The notes below the pieces were generated by a model. That model did no database searches and was not told the DNA's origin. It was given only the letters and a program-made list of their open reading frames with translations. This document shows positions 41,353 to 50,420 of a stretch of 64,000 nt of DNA, in pieces. The position numbers and the translations under genes were made by a program. Within the stretch, counting starts at the first letter, position 1, and each line of letters starts with the position of its first letter. Source of the DNA: a virus; the IMG/VR virus record IMGVR_UViG_3300045974_000100, positions 1 through 64,000 of that record, one strand, 5' to 3'.

Positions 41353-43655
41353 GCAGCCCAGTCCGGCAGTACAAGCAGCCCTCGAAGGCTGAGACCGCTG
41401 TCGGCATTGGTCTGAACACTGTCGCGTTGGCTGGTGGTGTGTCGGGGTTGTCCCAGGCCACGGACCATTTCCGTCGTCGCGTGTTCAACATCCCGATCGA
41501 TGCCCGCTCCACTGAGGAGAAGGCCGCTGCACGCCTGGCGAAGGTGCCGTCGAAGCCGTTGAAGGCCGCTGTAAGACCGATTTTGGAGCATCCTCGTGGT
41601 GCTGCGATTGGTCTTGCTGGTGGTGCGATGGGGTTGCATGCCACTGAATTGGTGGGAGATGTGTTGGCGCGGCGGTCGTTCCGTCGTCAGCAGCAGGCCA
41701 ACAAGGACAGTGTGGGTAAGGCGTTGACGCCGTTTGCCTCGGTGGCGCCGAAGGACAAGCACATCTTCCCGACGAAGCCGAAGAAGGTGGGTGTGCAGGG
41801 CGCTGGTCTTGCCTCCAAGCCCACGTCGGTGGCGTCGAATCCTCAGAGTCAGAACGGTCAAGTGTTGAAGGGGTTTGTGATGAGCGACTTGGGTAACGAG
41901 ACCCCGTTCGGCTCCCGTTCGTTGGCTGCCGAGGACGTCTCCAAGGGCATGTTGGGTGTCGCACTTGCGGGTGCGAAGTCGTTGCGTGGCGGTGCGAACA
42001 TCATCGGCCGGCAGCTGCGGTCTGAGGGTGGCGCCAAGACGGTGGGCAACCAGTTGGCCCAGGGTTTCCGCGGCCGTACGGCAGGAATGTCGCGTAACGC
42101 GGAGATGGGCGAGAAGTTGGGTCAGCGGGTGCAGGGTGTGAATCCTCGTTCGCCGTTCCCGACGCATGCTGGTCCGACGTCTCCGATGCGTTCTCCGATC
42201 ATGCCGGCGTTCCGGATCGGCTACCGCGCTCCTGAGATCGCTGGGGCTGCAGGTCTTGGTTTGGGTGCTGGTGCGTTGGGTGAGGCACACGGCCGTCATG
42301 TGTCTAAAGCTGCCATGGGACCTCGTACCGCTGCTCGAGCGCAGGAACTGGCTGGCAAACTCGCTGGCCGTCGCGCTTTCACGCCGAAGGAAAAGACTGT
42401 TCTCGCGGGCAAACAGCATCGCGCTCAGGGACTGGTTGAGCGTTCCCATGAAACGGCTGAGCAGTCCGCTGACTGGCGCAAGTTCGGCGGGGAACAGGAC
42501 CGTGAGGACCGCGGGTTCAACAAGGCTCGCAACTTCGTTGAGCGGTTCGACTGGGATCAGAAGACTGGGGCGCGTCGCAAGGCCATTCCGGGCTACAAGA
42601 CTTCGCCTCCTCGTCAGCGCGCACTGACTGGCGACAACAAGACTTACCTGGGCATGCCGAATAACCCTGGTACGGGTACCCGCCAGGGTTTGGGCGCTGG
42701 TCGTGGTGGCGAAACGGTCGACTACGAGTACACGGGCAATCGTCGCGTGCGGAAGTCCACTGACCGTGACCGTCGCGCTGGCAAGGGCTTCCAACAGTTG
42801 GGTGCCGCTGAATTGGCCGCTGCCCCGGTTGCTGGTGGCGCTGGTGCTGTCGGTTTGCACTCCATGAAGCGCAACATCGGTCAGCAGAAGCACTGGGAAG
42901 AGGCTTCCACTCACATGAACGGTGAGGCGAAGATCAACGCCCTGGTGAACTCGTCCAAGCATGAACTCAAGGCCTACAAGATGGCCCAGTTGGGTGGTCG
43001 TGGGACAGCGATCGGTGCTGGTTTGGCTGCGTTCGGCGCCACTGACCTGGCGATCGGCCACCACTTGAAGAACCGCGGCCGCAAGCCTGTCGCCAAGGGT
43101 ATGAAGCCCATCCGCAACGTGGGAGCGCCATTCCTTCGCCGTTATGCCGGACGCAACAACCCGGTGAAGGTCACGGAGATCATGGCGCGTTCCAAGGGCA
43201 ACCTGGCTCTTCGCGCGCATGACGCCACTCACGGCCTCAATCCGTCTGGTGACGCGCTTCAGCGGTCCAACCCGTTCCTTCCTGGCGCTACGCATCAGCG
43301 AGGGAAGTTGGTCATGGACATGAACGGAGCCGCCGGTCGTAACGCTGACCGTGCTGTGTCCAAGGCTGAACGCCGTTTCGACGCCGAGTCTGACCGTCAA
43401 CGCCGCGTCGGTATCTCCGCTGGCGCTGGTGTCGCAGGTGGCGCAGGTCTGGGTTACGCAGCCCACCACCACTTGAAGGGTTCCGGCGCCATCAACTACG
43501 ACAAGGGCCGGCTGTTGCTCAACGGTCGTAAAGCTGCCGGTACGCATCGTGGCCGCATCGGTTTGGGCCTCGCAGCCGGTTCAGCGATCGCCAGTTCTGC
43601 CGGTATCGGTGCCTACTCGTATGGCACGTCTGAGCGGAACCGCCGATGGAACTGA
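41349..43655 (+). CDS. Large basic glycine-zipper protein, 768 aa
   Basis: The ATG at 41349 overlaps the upstream stop. The Lys/Arg/Gly-rich chain has about eight Gly/Ala hydrophobic segments (first at 17-33, second at 85-97, one at 297-312, two near the C-terminus). It carries FRIGYRAPEI at 288-297, the motif also found twice in the protein at 28660, and HPRG at 81-84. The pattern suggests a protein that can cross or perforate membranes, as ejection proteins do. No signal peptide or enzyme motif is visible. Role inferred from pattern and location. Confidence 0.6.
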   Translation: MSSPVRQYKQPSKAETAVGIGLNTVALAGGVSGLSQATDHFRRRVFNIPIDARSTEEKAAARLAKVPSKPLKAAVRPILEHPRGAAIGLAGGAMGLHATELVGDVLARRSFRRQQQANKDSVGKALTPFASVAPKDKHIFPTKPKKVGVQGAGLASKPTSVASNPQSQNGQVLKGFVMSDLGNETPFGSRSLAAEDVSKGMLGVALAGAKSLRGGANIIGRQLRSEGGAKTVGNQLAQGFRGRTAGMSRNAEMGEKLGQRVQGVNPRSPFPTHAGPTSPMRSPIMPAFRIGYRAPEIAGAAGLGLGAGALGEAHGRHVSKAAMGPRTAARAQELAGKLAGRRAFTPKEKTVLAGKQHRAQGLVERSHETAEQSADWRKFGGEQDREDRGFNKARNFVERFDWDQKTGARRKAIPGYKTSPPRQRALTGDNKTYLGMPNNPGTGTRQGLGAGRGGETVDYEYTGNRRVRKSTDRDRRAGKGFQQLGAAELAAAPVAGGAGAVGLHSMKRNIGQQKHWEEASTHMNGEAKINALVNSSKHELKAYKMAQLGGRGTAIGAGLAAFGATDLAIGHHLKNRGRKPVAKGMKPIRNVGAPFLRRYAGRNNPVKVTEIMARSKGNLALRAHDATHGLNPSGDALQRSNPFLPGATHQRGKLVMDMNGAAGRNADRAVSKAERRFDAESDRQRRVGISAGAGVAGGAGLGYAAHHHLKGSGAINYDKGRLLLNGRKAAGTHRGRIGLGLAAGSAIASSAGIGAYSYGTSERNRRWN

Positions 43656-44155
43656 GGCTTGCTTCTACGGGCGTGGCCAAGGGTCTTCCTGTGGCGCTGC
43701 GTAGCGTCAGCGAGAGCACTCTGTACGGTGAACAACGTCGCCTGGCGCATCGCAGTGGTCGGGTGGCTGCTCGCGGTGTGGCGTTGGCGCGTGAGAACTA
43801 CCGCAAGTCCCCTGACATGGCGGCGCTGCTGCATCAGGCAAGTAAGAAGGCGGGACAAGCTGGTGTCCAGGCGCGGCGAGATGCGCGGTCTCTGGTCGGC
43901 AAGGCTGATGTCCCTGACGAGCCGGAACGTCGGCCGTTCTCAATACCTAACCCGAAGAAGAAGCCGAACGGTTCTGTGGCATCGATTGAGCAGGCTGTGA
44001 AGCGCTCGGGTAAAGGACGCCGTGTGGCGTTAATCGCGATTCCCGTTGGGGTTGGTGCTGCCGGTGCTGGCGCCTTTGGTTTACATGCTGCGACACGCAG
44101 TCGAACCAAAGTTGCTAGTGGGGCGCGTAACTCCTCAAGTTCGGTCAGGATGTGA
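43646..44155 (+). CDS. Basic glycine-zipper protein, 169 aa
   Basis: An ATG-started gene overlapping the preceding one by 10 nt. The product is highly basic with a helical first half and one C-terminal Gly/Ala hydrophobic segment near residues 127-150 (ALIAIPVGVGAAGAGAFG). Basic body plus hydrophobic end matches its larger neighbours. Its product may act with the 768-aa protein. Function is unknown. Confidence 0.58.
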   Translation: MELRLASTGVAKGLPVALRSVSESTLYGEQRRLAHRSGRVAARGVALARENYRKSPDMAALLHQASKKAGQAGVQARRDARSLVGKADVPDEPERRPFSIPNPKKKPNGSVASIEQAVKRSGKGRRVALIAIPVGVGAAGAGAFGLHAATRSRTKVASGARNSSSSVRM

Positions 44156-44160
44156 CTGTT

Positions 44161-45276
44161 ATGAGTACACGGCAGCGTTACGCACTGGTCGACATGGATC
44201 TCGATGAGGTGTCCACGGTCGGCATCCCAGCTAACCAGTTGGGGATGATTGTCTTGGCCAAAAGTGCCGGCAGCGGCCAAGACCTGATTTCCGAGGAGGG
44301 TTCCATGCCGGGTCAAGAGTTGTATGACGCTGAAGGCAGGGTCGTTGACCCGGAGGCGCTGGAAGTTGGCGACTACGTGTATGACGGTCCAGATGATGAA
44401 GCCGAAGAGTTCCAGGTTGTTCCTGTGGACGAAGACGGTTACATCCTCGAAGACGAACTCGAGCTTGTCGGCAAGGCTGGCGAACTTGAGATGGGTGGAC
44501 GCGCTGCACGGTATGGCGCGAAGGCCTCGAAGGCTCGCCGTGCGTTGCAGGCTCAGGGTGATCGTGCCCGTGCCGGCGCTGGCCGCGCCAAGAACTACAT
44601 GGTCGAGCACCGCCCCACTGCAAGTCCTGGTGAGGCTGGCGAGAAGTGGCACACAGGTGGCCGTGAAGGTTACCGCCTGACTTCCGAGGGCAAGCGAGTC
44701 GCTGGCTATGCCGGTGCGGGCGCTGGTGCTCTCGGTGCTGCTGGTGGTGGCGGTTACGCTGCTGGCCGTCGTGGCCATGTGGGCAAGTCGTTCGCCCAGT
44801 CGATCCTCGACGATGTGTCCAAGGCCGTCACCACTGACGACCAGATCAGCATCGTTGCCAAGGCGCTGCAGCAGTCCGAGAACGAGCGCGAGTTGCTCAT
44901 TCGGAAGTCTGCGCAGCTCGAGGCTCGCCTGAACGAAGCCGAAGACGCTGCGACGTTGAACTGGGCGATCTCCAAGGCTGCCGAGTACAACTTGCCGATC
45001 GACGCCGACGAGTTCGGTCCGATCCTCAAGCGCCTGGTCGAGAACATGCCTGAGCGCGACATGTACGTGCTCGACGAACTGTTCAAGTCCATCGGTGCCA
45101 CATTCTTCGAGGAACTGGGTTACAACGGCGGTTCACCGGAGTCGTCTTACGACTACGTGGCCGCCGCCGCTCAGGAACTCGTCGCCAAGACAGGTGCTTC
45201 GGACGCGCAGGCCATCACGGCCATGTACAACGCGAACCCGGACGCCTACGACGCCTACCTCGCGGAAGGACGGTAA
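44161..45276 (+). CDS. Putative capsid scaffold/assembly protein, 371 aa
   Basis: The ATG at 44161 has AGGA 10 nt upstream; a GTG at 44152 is closer to it than is useful. The N-terminus has a DEVSTVGIPANQLGMIVLAK segment typical of protease/scaffold proteins encoded just before capsid genes. It is followed by an acidic region, a glycine-rich stretch near 190-210 and a helical domain with heptads to about 260. Position directly before decoration and capsid genes supports a scaffold role. Confidence 0.6.
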   Translation: MSTRQRYALVDMDLDEVSTVGIPANQLGMIVLAKSAGSGQDLISEEGSMPGQELYDAEGRVVDPEALEVGDYVYDGPDDEAEEFQVVPVDEDGYILEDELELVGKAGELEMGGRAARYGAKASKARRALQAQGDRARAGAGRAKNYMVEHRPTASPGEAGEKWHTGGREGYRLTSEGKRVAGYAGAGAGALGAAGGGGYAAGRRGHVGKSFAQSILDDVSKAVTTDDQISIVAKALQQSENERELLIRKSAQLEARLNEAEDAATLNWAISKAAEYNLPIDADEFGPILKRLVENMPERDMYVLDELFKSIGATFFEELGYNGGSPESSYDYVAAAAQELVAKTGASDAQAITAMYNANPDAYDAYLAEGR

Positions 45277-45282
45277 CGGCTC

Positions 45283-45702
45283 ATGGCTTCCGACGAGCGC
45301 GTTGTCGCGTACACCCTCCAGGCTGACTCCAGCATCGGCATTTACACGGGTCCTCCCGGTATGCCGGGTTCGGCCAGCCCCAACAACGGCAAGGCGTACT
45401 GCTTTGTGAAGATCACTGGCACCCGCCAGGTGGGTTTGCAGAGCGTCGCTGGTGCTGCATCGATCGGCGTGCTGTACAGCAAGCCCCAGGCAACCGGTGA
45501 TCCTGCTGCGGTAGCGGTCTCCGGCATCGTCAAGGTCCTGACAGACGCGACAGCAACGATCGTGGCCGGTTCGCCGATCACCTCGAATGCTGCCGGTCTT
45601 GCCAAGGTCGGTGTTCCGGGAACGGACGCCATCCAGGGCTATGCCTTGCAGGGGTCGACGACGACGAGCCAACTCATCTCCGTCCTCCTCCGTCAGCCGT
45701 AA
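45283..45702 (+). CDS. Head decoration protein
   Basis: The 139-aa beta-rich protein (MASDERVVAYTLQADSSIG) has a GTDAIQGYALQ segment near residue 116, as found in DUF2190-type capsid cement proteins. It lies between the scaffold-like gene and the capsid gene. It probably binds the outer shell as trimers to stabilise it. Confidence 0.7.
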   Translation: MASDERVVAYTLQADSSIGIYTGPPGMPGSASPNNGKAYCFVKITGTRQVGLQSVAGAASIGVLYSKPQATGDPAAVAVSGIVKVLTDATATIVAGSPITSNAAGLAKVGVPGTDAIQGYALQGSTTTSQLISVLLRQP

Positions 45703-45715
45703 GGGGTAGCTGAAC

Positions 45716-46699
45716 ATGCCTACGTCACCGTTCCAGAGCGACCTGCACGTCAACGCCCCGTTGACCAACGTGTCGATCGCCTACATCCAGTCTTCGGACG
45801 TCTACATCGCGGACAAGATCTTCCCCAAGGTCCCTGTCCAGAAGCAGACCGACGTCTACTGGAAGTACAGCAAGTCCGATTGGCGTCGTTCGGACGCTCA
45901 GCTTCGTGCTCCTGGCACTGAGTCCGCAGGGACCGAGTGGAAGAACACGACTGACGTCTACAGTGCCAAGGTTTACGCCTTGCACCACGACATCGACGAC
46001 CAGACGCGCGCCAACGCGGACAGCAACTTCCACCTCGACTCCGACGCGACTGAGTTCATCACGAACCAGATGCTTCTCAAGCGCGACATCGACTGGACGA
46101 CCAAGTACTTCCAGCCTGGTGTGTGGGCGAACAACAAGGTGGGAACGACGGACTTCACCCAGTGGGACGCGGCCGGGTCTGACCCGATCGACAACGTCAC
46201 CGACTGGATCCTGCAGTTCCGTCTGCTCACCGGCTACACGCCGAACAAGATGATCATGGGCGCGCAGGTGCTGAAGAAGTTGAAGCAGCACCCGGACATC
46301 CTCGACCGCATCAAGTACACCCAGAAGGGCATCGTCACAGTTGACCTGTTGGCGACACTCTTCGAGGTGCCCGAGATCTACGTTCCGTACGCCACCAAGG
46401 CGAACACGATCGAGTTCCCGGATGCTGTCACCCAGGACGCCGCGGCGACCTACTCGTTCGTGTCGGACTCCAAGAGCGTGCTGCTCTGCTACGCGCCGAA
46501 GTCTCCTTCGCTGCTCACCCCGTCGGCTGGCTACACGTTCACGTGGAACGGCTACCTCGGTGGCAACAAGGAAGGCATCCGCGTGAAGCGCTTCCGTCAC
46601 GAACTGATCGAAGCCGACCGCGTCGAAGCTGCCATGACCTACGACATGAAGGTCGTTGCGGCAGACATGGGTTGGTTCGCCAGCGCAGTTGTCGCGTAA
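45716..46699 (+). CDS. Major capsid protein
   Basis: The 327-aa product has the length and layout of a phage major capsid protein of the E-like group: an N-terminal arm, SIAYIQSSDVYIADKIFPKV near residue 20, a long charged helix and beta P-domain, and a C-terminal beta sheet (YTFTWNGYLGGNKEG). It follows scaffold and decoration genes and precedes connectors. A ribosome site (GGGG) lies about 6 nt before the ATG. Confidence 0.85.
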   Translation: MPTSPFQSDLHVNAPLTNVSIAYIQSSDVYIADKIFPKVPVQKQTDVYWKYSKSDWRRSDAQLRAPGTESAGTEWKNTTDVYSAKVYALHHDIDDQTRANADSNFHLDSDATEFITNQMLLKRDIDWTTKYFQPGVWANNKVGTTDFTQWDAAGSDPIDNVTDWILQFRLLTGYTPNKMIMGAQVLKKLKQHPDILDRIKYTQKGIVTVDLLATLFEVPEIYVPYATKANTIEFPDAVTQDAAATYSFVSDSKSVLLCYAPKSPSLLTPSAGYTFTWNGYLGGNKEGIRVKRFRHELIEADRVEAAMTYDMKVVAADMGWFASAVVA

Positions 46700-46708
46700 G
46701 GACTGACC

Positions 46709-46981
46709 ATGAGCTACAAGACCACGACGGCAGTCATCAAGGCCATCAAGCCGCTTCGGTTGTCCAACGGCGCCAACATCGCCATCGGTGCAACCTTGAC
46801 GACGGCTCAGGTGCAACTGCTGGGTCGCAAACTTGGCGCTCTGATCAACGGCGGTTACGTGTCGGTCACCCCTGACCCGTACGGCCGTGACATGTACACG
46901 ACAGCGGTTCACAAGTGCAACCCTGGCCCGACGCATCTTTCGCCTGCTTTGGTGAAGATCGCTCGGGGTGGGGTCGCGTGA
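46709..46981 (+). CDS. Hypothetical head-associated protein, 90 aa
   Basis: An ATG-started gene right after the capsid gene. The product MSYKTTTAVIKAIKPLRLSN has a basic start and short strands and helices. It overlaps the next gene by 4 nt. Its location suggests a connector or head-completion component; the sequence itself is not diagnostic. Confidence 0.65.
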   Translation: MSYKTTTAVIKAIKPLRLSNGANIAIGATLTTAQVQLLGRKLGALINGGYVSVTPDPYGRDMYTTAVHKCNPGPTHLSPALVKIARGGVA

Positions 46982-47250
46982 CGACGAAGGCCGCGGGTCC
47001 CAGTACAACTGGGGCCCCGGCCCGTCACTCGTTGTCTCCCCGCGAGGAGCGGGTGGAGTTGTTGGCTAAGGCGCAGGCCCGGTCGTCTCGATTGCCTAAG
47101 GGCGTCCACTACGTGGCGTTGGCGAACTTGCAGATGCCTGATGGTTCGGTGCGTCGGAAGGGTTCGCTGGTTCCTGAGGCGAACTCGTGGGGTCGTGTTG
47201 AGGGCTATGTGCGGGCCGGTCAACTGGCGGTTGTGCACGGCACGAAGTAA
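46978..47250 (+). CDS. Hypothetical protein, 90 aa
   Basis: A GTG at 46978 (GTGA overlap with the preceding stop) gives a product starting VTTKAAGPSTTGAPARH. A disordered start leads to a charged helix and beta segment (RRKGSLVPEANSWGRV). A head-tail joining or regulatory role is possible. No family is recognised. Confidence 0.6.
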   Translation: MTTKAAGPSTTGAPARHSLSPREERVELLAKAQARSSRLPKGVHYVALANLQMPDGSVRRKGSLVPEANSWGRVEGYVRAGQLAVVHGTK

Positions 47251-47262
47251 CGGAGGCTCACT

Positions 47263-47772
47263 GTGACGTCGACGTTCTCGTACTCCGGTGATCCGTCCTT
47301 CAGCGACAACGACCAGGTCCGGTATTGGCTGCAAGATGTCTACGCGGACCGGCCGCTGTTCTCCGATGAGGAGATCGCCTTCGAGTTCAGCCTCTACAAG
47401 GACAAGTACGCCCTCCCGCAGCTGTACACCGCTGGCCAGTTGGCTCGGACGATCTGTGCCCGGTGGGCGCGCGAGGTCGCTGTGTCTGCTGATGGCGTGT
47501 CAGTGGCGTTGTCTGCTCTGCTGACCCAATACCAAACCCTTGCCACGGTGTTGTGTGACCGGTGGGCGCAGATGGACTCCGAGGGTGTGGTCGATTGGAC
47601 TCGCCTCACTGACCTCAACATCCCGGACTACACGATCGACCCGCTTCAGGTGGGCATTGGGTGGACGGACAGTCGTCTGGCTGGGCAGCAGCATTGGGGT
47701 TACATCGGCGAGGGTGGCCCGTTCCATGGCTTCGAACCGGAGTTCCTTACTCCTGGTGGGGAATGGGGGTAA
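47263..47772 (+). CDS. Head-tail connector/adaptor protein
   Basis: The 169-aa helical protein (GTG start, GGAGG upstream) begins with a DNDQVRYWLQDVYADRPLF segment typical of adaptor proteins in the second position after the capsid. Long helices follow with a Trp/Gly-rich end. It would sit under the portal as the first connector ring. Assigned by synteny and pattern. Confidence 0.65.
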   Translation: MTSTFSYSGDPSFSDNDQVRYWLQDVYADRPLFSDEEIAFEFSLYKDKYALPQLYTAGQLARTICARWAREVAVSADGVSVALSALLTQYQTLATVLCDRWAQMDSEGVVDWTRLTDLNIPDYTIDPLQVGIGWTDSRLAGQQHWGYIGEGGPFHGFEPEFLTPGGEWG

Positions 47773-47775
47773 CCC

Positions 47776-48273
47776 GTGTCGGTTCCTATGCCTGAACGGG
47801 TGACTGGGGTCGCGTTGGCCACTCAGGTGGCACGCTCCTACGCCACGAACAACATGGTGTCTGCGATCCGTGTGGAGCGTATGGCGCAACAGCCCCTTGA
47901 TCCGGTGGATAAGTCGCAGCCGATCGTGGCTATTGCGACCTTGTATGAGGGTCCTGCGCGGATCGCGGCAATCAACGGCCCGGACGTCATCATGCTCGGT
48001 GGTGGCCCTCAGGTGTTTTCCGCCGGCTACATGTCGATCCCGTTGGGTGAGGACGGTATCCGGGTGGGTGACATTGCTACAGTCACGTCGCACCAGGATC
48101 CGATGCTTGTGGGCCGGTGCTTCCGCGTCACTGATGTGCAAACGGGTACGTGGATCGCTGCGGTGCGCCGCATGCAGGTGCTGGGCATTGACCGGTCCGA
48201 GTTTACGACCTCTGTGCCTGACCCGATGCCGTCTGATCCGGCTCCCATCCCTGCGTCTTGGCTTGACCTATGA
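47776..48273 (+). CDS. Head-tail stopper-like protein
   Basis: The 165-aa beta-rich protein (GTG start at 47776) follows the adaptor, the usual place of the stopper. GPARIAAINGPDVIMLGGGP near residue 58 and later beta strands resemble DUF6093-like connectors. It would seal the head and bind the tail. The last 20 residues are Pro-rich. Confidence 0.62.
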   Translation: MSVPMPERVTGVALATQVARSYATNNMVSAIRVERMAQQPLDPVDKSQPIVAIATLYEGPARIAAINGPDVIMLGGGPQVFSAGYMSIPLGEDGIRVGDIATVTSHQDPMLVGRCFRVTDVQTGTWIAAVRRMQVLGIDRSEFTTSVPDPMPSDPAPIPASWLDL

Positions 48274-48554
48274 CCGGGCCACGTGAGCATGCTCGTCAGA
48301 TGCAACAGTTCGCTGACGCGTTGCCGCAGGTGCAGGCCGCTGCTGTGGCTGCAGGCCAACTGCAAGCCGAGCAGCGAGGTATGGGCGTGTCGGTGTCCGG
48401 TGACAGGCTCACCATCACCTCGGCGATGCCGAAACTCACCTTCACCGGTAAGGGCACCCCGAAGGTCGCGGCCGCGCATAACGTCCCGGAGCGGGCGATC
48501 GCTGAAGCCATGGGCAAGGCCGGGTCTAAGAAGATCTCGGAGATGACCCAATGA
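48270..48554 (+). CDS. Head-tail joining protein, HK97 gp10-like position
   Basis: The 94-aa protein starts ATGA-coupled to the stopper gene and is helical with Ala/Gln-rich stretches (LPQVQAAAVAAGQLQA). It occupies the slot of HK97 gp10-like neck proteins, between stopper and tail terminator. Sequence similarity cannot be judged by eye. Confidence 0.55.
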   Translation: MTGPREHARQMQQFADALPQVQAAAVAAGQLQAEQRGMGVSVSGDRLTITSAMPKLTFTGKGTPKVAAAHNVPERAIAEAMGKAGSKKISEMTQ

Positions 48555-49021
48555 TCGACGCCGGTGCGTTCACCTCGTACCTGATCACGTTCCTGGGAGC
48601 GAACACCACGGACGTCCTCATCGGCGACGGAGTGACTCCCAAAGGCGGAGGTCCGCTCAAGGGTCAGCCGGGGGTGGAGGGTTTCGCGCCGTACATCGTC
48701 CTCATGCCCACTCGCATCGTGCAGGACGGCCAGGACATTCTTGGGGCTTCGCTGGCGTGGCGGCTCACGTACTCCTATGAGGTATTCGGTGGGTCCCGTA
48801 AACAGTGCGACGCCATCCTCACCGACTGCCGGGAGGCGTTGGATGAACTGTTGGTGTTGAAGTTCCAGGTTCCTGGCACGGGCACGCAGCACTGGGGTGG
48901 CAATTCGTTGAACTGGCGTGAGTGGGGTTCCCCAGCCCGAGATGACTCAACCCAGCCTTATTCCTTCCGGGCGGTGGACAGTTTCACCCTGTTCGCAGCG
49001 ATTACCGGCGAATCGGTCTAG
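48551..49021 (+). CDS. Tail terminator protein
   Basis: The 156-aa product begins MIDAGAFTSYLITFLG and has an alpha/beta layout with a WRLTYSYEVFG strand and a DAILTDCREALDELL helix. These, with its place just before the tail tube gene, match tail terminators that cap the tube and set its length. Coupled by ATGA to the upstream gene. Confidence 0.68.
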   Translation: MIDAGAFTSYLITFLGANTTDVLIGDGVTPKGGGPLKGQPGVEGFAPYIVLMPTRIVQDGQDILGASLAWRLTYSYEVFGGSRKQCDAILTDCREALDELLVLKFQVPGTGTQHWGGNSLNWREWGSPARDDSTQPYSFRAVDSFTLFAAITGESV

Positions 49022-49065
49022 AGCGCACTACCCTTCCAAATAGGTTCCCAACTTAGGAGTCACCG

Positions 49066-49920
49066 ATGGCACGCATCATCCCGAACGCGAACACGTGGAT
49101 CGGCCTTCTTTCGGCGGATCCGTCTTCAGCCACGTACGCGGCAGACCTTGCAGTGGTCACTGTCGCCCTGGCGAACAAGGCGAACCCGACGGTTGCGGAC
49201 CTCACTGCGTCGCACAACATCACCCACTCGATTCAGGGCATTGACCCGAACGTGACGGGCAACATTCTCCCCACACCGGCTCTGGACAAGTTGTTCGAAG
49301 AGTCGATGATGGGCACGTCGAGCGGTTCGATCACGGGCGAGATGTACCGTGACGACGTCGACGACTACGCCTGGACTCACTTGAAGAAGGGCACAGTCGG
49401 CCTGATCTACATCAGCCGCTTCGGCACCGCTGGTCTTCAGCCCGTCGCTGGTCAAACCGTGGAGGCCTGGCCGTTCCAGGTGTCGGCGCGTACCGCCCAG
49501 GGCCTGGCCAACAACACGGTGCAGACGTTCCAGTTGAACGCCGCTGTCCCGTCCGAGCCGATGATCGACGTCACTGTTGTGGCGACTGCGCTCACCGTTC
49601 CGTCCGCGCCTCTCAACCTGGTTGCGGCGAAGGAAGCCACTGGCGTTCTGGTCCTGGACTGGGATGCTCCTGGCTACAACGGTGGTTCGGCCATCACCGG
49701 CTACGAGATCTGGGGCATCAACGCCACTGGTTCTGGTGCTCTCACCTCGGCTGGTCCGTTCACCACGAAGCTCACGTCGGGCTTCACCCAGCCGACCGGT
49801 TCAACCACGGCCCGCATCACAGCCCCCGCTGCCGGTGTCTTCAACTGGTACGAGGTCAAGGCCGTCAACGCCCAGGGTTCCTCGGCGTTCTCCACCCCGG
49901 CTGGCGCCAACTCCGCCTGA
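49066..49920 (+). CDS. Major tail (tube) protein with C-terminal FN3 domain
   Basis: The 284-aa protein has a tube domain in residues 1-170 (TGNILPTPALDKLFEESM, GTVGLIYISRFG). A fibronectin type III/Ig-like domain follows at 178-284 (PSAPLNLVA, LDWDAPGYNGGSAITGYE). Such decorations on tail tubes are common and may bind host glycans. The gene starts a new group after the connectors, and a hairpin follows its stop at 49937-49968. Confidence 0.82.
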   Translation: MARIIPNANTWIGLLSADPSSATYAADLAVVTVALANKANPTVADLTASHNITHSIQGIDPNVTGNILPTPALDKLFEESMMGTSSGSITGEMYRDDVDDYAWTHLKKGTVGLIYISRFGTAGLQPVAGQTVEAWPFQVSARTAQGLANNTVQTFQLNAAVPSEPMIDVTVVATALTVPSAPLNLVAAKEATGVLVLDWDAPGYNGGSAITGYEIWGINATGSGALTSAGPFTTKLTSGFTQPTGSTTARITAPAAGVFNWYEVKAVNAQGSSAFSTPAGANSA

Positions 49921-49936
49921 TCCCCGCAGACCACAG

Positions 49937-49968
49937 CGCCCTCACTGCTCCCGAGATCGGTGGGGGCG
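49937..49968 (+). terminator. Hairpin after tail tube gene (copy 1 of duplicated element)
   Basis: CGCCCTCAC at 49937-49945 pairs with GTGGGGGCG at 49960-49968 (one G-U pair). The sequence from 49962 to 49981 (ending GTGCTGTCTGG) recurs with one change at 50528-50547. No U-tract follows, so it may act as RNA-processing or partial terminator signal. Confidence 0.5.
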
Positions 49969-50003
49969 TTGTGCTGTCTGGATAACGGTGGGAGGCTCAG
50001 GGT

Positions 50004-50420
50004 GTGACAACACGACAGATCGATCCTGAACTCGTCACACGATGGGTTCGACACGCTGAGCGGTACTCCGAGAAGGACTTGCTCATTGCTTTGTACGTCC
50101 ACACACGATCGTTGGAGATCCGCATGACTGACCTCGAAACTGCTGTAGCCGACCTTCAGACCGCCGTTGCTGGCGTTGCTGACCGTGTCGGCCCCACCGT
50201 CGATGCCCTCAAGCAGGCCGTCGCTGATGCCCAGACCGCTCTCGACAACGCGAACTCGGCTGATGCCGTAGAGGACGCTGCTGCCGCCCAACAGATCGCT
50301 GACCTGCAGGCGGCTCTCGATGCTCTCACCGCAGCTGGCACGACCGCGGCCACGGCCATCGAGGCCAACGTCGCGTCCCTCAACACGATCGCAGCGCCGG
50401 CGGCACCGCCTGTCGCATGA
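50004..50420 (+). CDS. Alanine-rich coiled-coil protein, 138 aa
   Basis: A GTG-started gene between two copies of a hairpin-plus-box element. Residues 1-35 are basic and helical. From 40 to 130 the chain is an Ala/Asp-rich coiled coil (DLETAVADLQTAVAGVADRV). It looks like an insertion cassette (moron) between tail tube and chaperone genes. A trimeric fibre segment or stabilising virion protein is possible. Overlaps a 24-aa membrane peptide gene. Confidence 0.62.
   Translation: MTTRQIDPELVTRWVRHAERYSEKDLLIALYVHTRSLEIRMTDLETAVADLQTAVAGVADRVGPTVDALKQAVADAQTALDNANSADAVEDAAAAQQIADLQAALDALTAAGTTAATAIEANVASLNTIAAPAAPPVA

Noticed and set aside
41277-43547. Leftward open frame of 756 codons opposite the 768-aa protein
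   Set aside because: Antisense of a GC-rich gene with biased third positions; composition is Arg/Thr/His-rich with no recognisable domain.
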